64,000 nucleotides of DNA from Elmis aenea. Its lineage: Eukaryota; Arthropoda; Insecta; Coleoptera; Elmidae. The notes beneath the pieces were generated by a model, which saw only the letters and a list, made by a program, of their open reading frames with translations, made no database searches and was not told where the DNA came from. The DNA lies in NCBI GenBank assembly GCA_947652605.1, contig OX393576.1, forward strand, positions 51,374,966-51,438,965, read 5' to 3'. This document shows, piece after piece, positions 58,221-64,000 of this stretch; position 1 is the stretch's first letter, and each line of letters opens with the position of its first letter. The position numbers were made by a program, and so were the translations under genes.

Positions 58221-60350
58221 CATAAATTAAAATTAAAAACGTGTCACTAACAGAAGCAAAAAATCAACTTTTAATCAAAAATATTATTCGACTTTTTGTT
58301 AAATTATTTGGACAAACTTTGTTCAAATGTCATTAAGGAAGTTGGATACAATATTATTTTATTCAGTGTCATAAGAATCTACTTTAGTACTTCCACATTA
58401 ATTGATCATTTAACCCATACTGACAACTTTCCAAAAAGTGTGCAAAATTTCCAAAGGCAAATATCTTTTAAACCTGTATAGTACATTGATGAAAATGGTT
58501 AGTTTAGGCTTTTAATGAAAATTTAATAACTTTGTATGTTGAGACTTTAATAACTCTTGTTAAGTACCTGTTCCATTTAACAGTTTCTTTTTTTTTACAA
58601 TGTGCTTGCAAAACTTCACAGCACTAATAATCTAATATTAATTTTTTATATAAACACGTTTATTTAGAAATCATTTATTTTCTTTTATAAACGATGTCTT
58701 GTAGAAATGCCAGAACTTAAGGATTTTGTTTTACCACTTCTACCAGATAAGTGACTTTTATTTAAACCTATTACATTAATTACTGAATTATTAAAGTATT
58801 TTTTTGCAATGTAATTCAGCTCTTGTAACATAGCAGATTCTTAAGAACCTATTCAAAATCAAAATTTTACTTTACCAACAAAGCAACTACTACAATTCAT
58901 GAACACTTCCCCCAAAGTAGGTTCAAAAATAATAAAAAATTAAAATAACAGTCATACTTAAATAAAGAAAAAATACAACTTAATCTCAACAATTTTAACT
59001 TAAAAAAATATAGTTTTCTATAATACAAATCAACAACTTTTTTGTAACAACAGGACCAGTTTCTTAACCAATAGCAAGTCAATCAGTCATGTCGCAATAG
59101 GCAATGTAAATTTCAAGGTAATTTCATAAAAAAAAAAACTTAATAAGCAATGATCAAAACAGTACAACGCAAAAACAATGAATTTTCTTAAAATTTGAAA
59201 GGTAATTAAATTTGCTAAAATTGATAAATTTACTTAAGAAATAATTAAATCTTCAAGCATTCACTTTTGTAAATTACCTTGATTTTATTACGATAAATAG
59301 GCTGGAAAACATTATTTAGATGTCTCGTGTTCACACGTGGATGCATTAAGTTTAACCTGTTAATTTTCGTTCTACAATTAATTGCCTAAACTGTCTGATC
59401 AACACACAATTGTTCGAAACCAGCCGCAAATGCAGTAGTATTTTAGAAACCGTAAAAATAATCATTAAACCGAAACGATTACTCTCAACGCGTCATCTTG
59501 AGCATCTTTCCACACAAATGGCACGACTATACATACAGGGTGTCCCGGAAACAATTACCACCTTGACTATCTTGTTCGTTTTTAAAAATAACCCCAATAT
59601 ATAAATGTAATCAAATGCAAAATAATCTGGATACCATGACATAAAAATATGTACAAAATTTTAATAAACATTTTTTTTCTAATGATTCTTTATAATCAGG
59701 TAAATATTTTAGTTTAAAAAAAATTAGTCTCCCAGGTACTGAAAAACCAACCTCTGTGCATAGATAAAGTTTTTTGAATTTAAAAGCTGCATCATTCCAT
59801 CAGTTAACCAACATCAAATTTCAAATCCCAAACCATCCTTATTAACTTATAAACAGAGGTTATTAAAGTGGCCAACTATTTATAAGTACAATAATTAAGT
59901 AATAAACAACAAGGTTAAAAGGAGCAGAAACACTTATTATTTGATGTTATTTTAAAACACACTACCATTTAAAAAAATCTGAATAAAGTCTTTATAAAAC
60001 ATTTTGAATATTTTTATGCAGTTTTTCCACCATTAAATAATATACAGTGAGCTGCTGTTACTTCTAAAAACAACAGATAATCGAGGTGATATTTTCCACT
60101 GAAAACCCCTGTATATGAAATAATGTTTTAGTAAAAATTACAACTTTTGTATAGCGATATAAATGTGCAATTAAAAACCATATCATCCTTCTATAATTGA
60201 AAAAAATTGATTAAATCGGACTCGCCTTTTTTTTCTTCAACAGGACAGGTGTGATTTTAAAACGGTCAAAATAACTAATTTCAGTGGTTTACCCCAATAT
60301 TTTTGTACTCGCAAGAGAATTTAACTAGCCGGACATTTTATATAATTTAA
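58221..60350. other. Gene-free region downstream of USP1
   Basis: No exon seen. A solo foldback end, CAGGGTGTCCCGG, starts at 59536 without an inverted partner. The part next to 60350 should include the USP1 3' untranslated region (minus strand). Confidence 0.4.
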
Positions 60351-62249
60351 TTAATCATCTAATACGTTATCAGTAATTTTTGAATAAAACAATAGATAAG
60401 GGGTGGAAGTTGAGTTAGATTTATAACCAAGTAAATCTTGAAATTCCTTACTAGAAATAGGTCGAACAGTGTCGTCATCACATTCCAACCATACGCTTTC
60501 CTGTACATCTCCATGGGGTACCTGCCACCGTTCTTGAATGTTTCTTCTTGAACAGCTGTTAATAACATTTTCAACGACATTCTTATTTAATTTTATCCCG
60601 CAGCAATCTATACTCTTGCACATAGAAACAATACCCACGTGATTGTTTTTGGAAGATATCAAACCATTTTTGTTCTCAATAATTGAACTACTTAAAGCTC
60701 TCGGTTTCAGATACTTAAGGATGTTAATCGATTTCTCGCTGCTACTAGCCGAAAGAGTGCCTTTTGGAATATCTCTAGCACATTCTGTGTAATCTTCACA
60801 AGGATCCGTTACTCTAACATAAGCTATGTAGTGACCAGAAGCCATAGATCCACCAAGATGCATTATCACACAGCAAAGTTGATAGCGATGTAAAAATTTG
60901 TTCTCCGGCATACGACAGCAAGCTTCGCAAAAACAGTTTAAGTCGAGCGGTGTCGGTAAATAACTATTTACTTTCTGTACACCAGCAGTTGTAGTAGTAA
61001 ATCGCTTTAACTGTAATACCATAATGTTCGGCAATTTCTCAAATGAAGTTTCTCGACTAGCTTCATTATATCTTTTACAATTTTCACATAAATATTTATT
61101 TGAATCGCACAGCTTTTCAGATGTAACACAGGCTCTTCTATAAATATCACTGGGATTATCTTCTAAATCTTCATCTTTAGATGTCATAATAGGTACAGGT
61201 ATATCATAAAACGGTTCTTTCCGTTCAGTAACACATTCACATTCCAAACACCTTGTACGTCGTAAAGTAATGCCTTGGAATTCTTCGGCAACAAAATTGT
61301 ACCCAATTTTTTTCTTTCCACCATCGCACTGACCTTCAACGGAACTAGCATCATCTGTATCTGTAACGCTGCTACCATTAACATGTTCTTCATTAATACG
61401 TTCTTTGGAACTCTTATCCTTTTTCTTGTTGGATTTTTTCCATGAACGACGGACATTCCATAATTTGCTGCTAGACGTTTGGGGAGTTTCGATATCATTT
61501 AAAAGTTCTGGTTGATTCTGCACTTGCTGTGCTAATACGTCACAGGTTTCTCTTATATTATCAAACAAATAAACCAAAAGTTCGTGGGCATCTTGTTGGT
61601 TATTCCCTTCAAAGATGAAATTAGCATCACGAATAGCTTGAAGCAAAGCTGACGGTTGATAAGCATCAGTAGAATCTTTAATTTCAATGTTATGCATGTT
61701 CATGAACAGTTCGTGTAGCTTTTCGGTGACAATTTGAACTTTAGGTTTTGGTATAATATCATTATAACTTCCTAAGGAAAGTAAATCTTTACTACTTGTA
61801 CTTCTAGAACTAGGTCCTGAAACTCCACCAACATTACGACCAAGTGATGAGCTTTTCGCTTTGTTTTGATTTAAACGACAGTTGATCAAGGCAAGATCAC
61901 CAATAAGATGATGCAGGTTATGTAGAAAAGTTGGTGCGAATCGTAATGTATATAGTACACTATTTAGAAAACATGTATTGCCCATATTAGAGAGTGTTGC
62001 AACAGGGCATTCCTGCAGACGATCTCCTGAGCCACGGTACTGATTATCATTAGAACGATATCCGTTTAACATTTCTTCAGCAGCGTGTCTTTTCTTAGGA
62101 TAAGTCTCGTCACCTGAATTACGTCGTTTTACTTGTGTGGCCGACCTAATCTCTCTAAATGATGTTGAATATATGTTCTTGGTAGTGAAAGGTTTCGATA
62201 CAGACAACTTATTACGAGTGAGAATCTCCTCATCCTCCAGAACTGTCAT
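60351..62249 (-). CDS. USP1: USP1-type ubiquitin-specific protease, 632 aa from this Met
   Basis: One long exon on the minus strand. Catalytic Cys box NMGNTCFLNS lies near residue 93 from the start used here, then QQDAHELLVYLFDNI, FQGITLRRTRCLECEC (paired later with CENC to bind structural zinc), and the His box SGHYIAYV near residue 473. A late acidic block WLECDDDTV is the likely third catalytic residue region, and STPYLLFY closes the fold. The FQG-RTRCLEC segment and the STPYLLFY end match USP1, the deubiquitinase that with UAF1 acts on FANCD2 and PCNA in the nucleus. An acceptor precedes the exon (first base 62263) and the frame is open for four more codons upstream (LLKK) to it. So the Met at 62249 is the likely start, but an upstream coding exon cannot be excluded. 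Length is below vertebrate USP1 (about 785 aa), with shorter inserts. Confidence 0.87.
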   Translation of the reverse strand: MTVLEDEEILTRNKLSVSKPFTTKNIYSTSFREIRSATQVKRRNSGDETYPKKRHAAEEMLNGYRSNDNQYRGSGDRLQECPVATLSNMGNTCFLNSVLYTLRFAPTFLHNLHHLIGDLALINCRLNQNKAKSSSLGRNVGGVSGPSSRSTSSKDLLSLGSYNDIIPKPKVQIVTEKLHELFMNMHNIEIKDSTDAYQPSALLQAIRDANFIFEGNNQQDAHELLVYLFDNIRETCDVLAQQVQNQPELLNDIETPQTSSSKLWNVRRSWKKSNKKKDKSSKERINEEHVNGSSVTDTDDASSVEGQCDGGKKKIGYNFVAEEFQGITLRRTRCLECECVTERKEPFYDIPVPIMTSKDEDLEDNPSDIYRRACVTSEKLCDSNKYLCENCKRYNEASRETSFEKLPNIMVLQLKRFTTTTAGVQKVNSYLPTPLDLNCFCEACCRMPENKFLHRYQLCCVIMHLGGSMASGHYIAYVRVTDPCEDYTECARDIPKGTLSASSSEKSINILKYLKPRALSSSIIENKNGLISSKNNHVGIVSMCKSIDCCGIKLNKNVVENVINSCSRRNIQERWQVPHGDVQESVWLECDDDTVRPISSKEFQDLLGYKSNSTSTPYLLFYSKITDNVLDD

Positions 62250-62263
62250 CTTCTTTAACAAAC

Positions 62264-63070
62264 CTACAAAAATAGGTTAAATTACCATTTGCGATTTTAC
62301 AGATCTTTAATACTCATAGGACTTTTTTATGACTCAATACTTTACTCACATGTGTAAGGTTAGTAAGCCTCAAGTGGATATTTAGATCCACAATTTTATT
62401 TGCAAGTTTGGCGCACAATTTAATAGTCACAATCGGACGCCCGTCATCTAAAGTAGGAAAAACAAGCAAAAAAAACGCTAGCGATTCTCAACGAATGAAC
62501 AGGTAATACAACAACCAATTTTAAACTTTAAATTCCCTGTTTCAAAGCTCGTTTGACCTTGGCAGTTCGGCTATAATCGTAGCGCGCTAAAATTAAAATA
62601 CTGATTCGAAAGGTAAACACTAATTTTGTGGATTCAGTTATTTTTTTGTTCTTATGACTTTTTTTGAAAACATTTTTCAGAATAATCGGGCTATACATTG
62701 TTACTCAATAGCTTTACTTTTCGAATTCTTACCAATTAAAGTTTTTGAAACTTATGCCAGACATAAATATGATTATTATAAAATGATTAAAATATTGTAA
62801 AAAATAATAACCTTGTGCACTTGCTGATTTGGTACTATTTTAGCTAGCTTTACAAATTCATCGTACTTTGTGTATAAACTCAACAATCTTTCTACTTATG
62901 TTTTAATTTATTATAATACATTTAAGTCAGTTTTACAAAAAAATGTAAAATAAATTACAACTACAATAGGCTGTCTAATACCTAAAGTAATAGTACAAAT
63001 ATATTAAATTCCTAACATATACATAATGTTTAATGAAAATGCTACTTTACTTGATGGTCACAACAAAATC
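62264..63070. other. 5' flank of USP1 and 3' flank of aminopeptidase gene 4
   Basis: No coding exon recognised. It should contain the USP1 promoter and leader exon, and the 3' untranslated region of the next minus-strand gene. A minus-strand AATAAA (TTTATT at about 62907-62912) is a candidate poly(A) signal for gene 4. Confidence 0.4.
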
Positions 63071-64000
63071 TTACTTCCGTAATCCATAATGATCATTATT
63101 TGACTTTACCCATTTTTCTAAAGATCCGTAACTATGTTTCATCCACTCTACATTAGCCGTTACCAATTCAATGCTTCTATTCAACGCTTGTGTAGCTGAT
63201 CCTAAACTATTCCAGTTTTCTTTTTGGAAATTTTTAAGCTAAAACATGACACTATGAAATGCTAAATAAGTGGTCAACAATAATATAAACATAAGCAATT
63301 ACTGAAATTGTACTTTACAGTAAATAAAACTAAAAATATATTTTTATGTCAACAATAGAGCAAGGATATTAAATACATAATATAATGTACAATTTATTCC
63401 AATATTAATAATAAAGCAATTGAATAACTATATTAATAAACCTTTAGCTCATTACTTATTAAAAACTACTTTTTTTAAAAATTATATTGCACAACATTAA
63501 ATTAAATTTAGTTTTTCATATTTTTATGTATTTGTTAATTTTACTTACTTGTGAAAGATGGAAATTTGAATTCATGTAAATTGGTAACTGTTCAACCAGT
63601 GAACTAAGAATACTGTGTGAATCTCCATAACTAAAAAGGCTTGGTTTAATCGATATGTTTATAAAAACATATTATGGACTTACTAATCAATTATTTCCTT
63701 CCATCTTGTTCTGAGGAAATCAAATGCTAACAAGTGACCACCAATATTTTTGGCTACAGCAGCAAAGACTCTAGGGCCGTCCTGTTTTCTTATTGAACTA
63801 TCATTCTTTAGCATGTATTCCAAATATCTACAAAAATATTATAAACACATAAAACGCAATTTTTACTCAGTTATTGTAATTCATTCGATTTTGCGACGGT
63901 TTATTTTTTAAGAATTTTACCTGGAAAGCAGCCAAGGTTTAGAAGCGCATCCAAGAGCATTTAACAAAATTTTCTTTTCAGAGGCAATTTGAGATGATAA
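63071..64000 (-). CDS. M1 aminopeptidase N-like gene 4, 3'-terminal exons only
   Basis: Minus-strand exons: 64000-63921 (continues outside the window), 63827-63684, 63630-63549, 63238-63071, joined in phase. They encode the end of an ERAP1_C-like helical domain. The pieces are ILLNALGCASKPWLLSRYLE, RKQDGPRVFAAVAKNIGG and HLLAFDFLRTRWKEI, and the final exon LKNFQKENWNSLGSATQAL ends DHYGLRK. The last two exons (82 and 168 bases) correspond in position and phase to the last two of gene 3 (82 and 162 bases). The catalytic domain is outside the window, so activity cannot be judged. There is no hydrophobic GPI tail. The gene is inverted relative to genes 1-3. Confidence 0.9.

Noticed and set aside
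60359..61498. Alternative minus-strand frames at 60359-60580 and 61184-61498
   Set aside because: These are out-of-frame shadows of the USP1 exon with no independent support.
1..64000. Regular-spaced repeats suggesting a CRISPR-like array, or tRNA/rRNA genes
   Set aside because: The repeats found are transposon arms, microsatellites or LINE tails; no array of direct repeats with unique spacers and no cloverleaf or rRNA sequence was seen.

Overview
The window is AT-rich nuclear DNA from an insect. The genes have GT-AG introns. They include a tandem cluster of M1 zinc aminopeptidases of the insect aminopeptidase N (APN) type. The DNA between exons is dominated by DNA-transposon debris: palindromic foldback elements with CAGGGTG-type ends, hAT, P-like, MULE, Tc1/mariner and Helitron-like repeats, plus decayed non-LTR retrotransposons. 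I cannot fix the order from sequence alone. There is no bacterial-type operon, CRISPR array, tRNA or rRNA that I can see.

Layout. 1-9154: a 5'-incomplete APN gene (+; 12 visible exons, 725 codons). 10714-19991: a second, apparently complete APN gene (+; 14 exons, 899 aa) with a recognisable leader exon and a TATA box. 19992-46693: about 27 kb of transposon-rich DNA holding one host gene, a CutA homologue at 33021-33386, and a P-like element (21.3-26.3 kb), a FLYWCH/MULE transposase remnant (35.4-38.2 kb) and several long palindromes. 46694-55276: a third APN gene (+; 11 exons, 925 aa) with canonical active-site motifs. 60351-62249: the long coding exon of a USP1-type deubiquitinase (-). 63071-64000: the last four exons of a fourth M1 aminopeptidase (-), cut by the window edge.

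How the genes relate. APN genes 1 and 2 share intron positions and phases and are clear tandem duplicates. Gene 3 is more diverged and lacks, for example, the intron between GAMEN and HEXXH. The signal peptides on genes 2 and 3 point to secreted or cell-surface peptide digestion, but none of the four C-termini shows a hydrophobic GPI-attachment tail. Gene 1 keeps the zinc ligands but has lost two otherwise conserved active-site residues (GAMEN Gly to Lys; the transition-state Tyr to Phe), so it may be a pseudoenzyme. CutA and USP1 have no evident functional link to the cluster.

The most unusual feature is a set of 0.7-1.8 kb foldback palindromes. Different termini are combined with shared internal cores, they nest in each other and in other transposons, and they often retain identifiable target-site duplications. 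Exon boundaries were assigned by eye from GT/AG sites, phase arithmetic and agreement between paralogues. They were not tested against transcripts.
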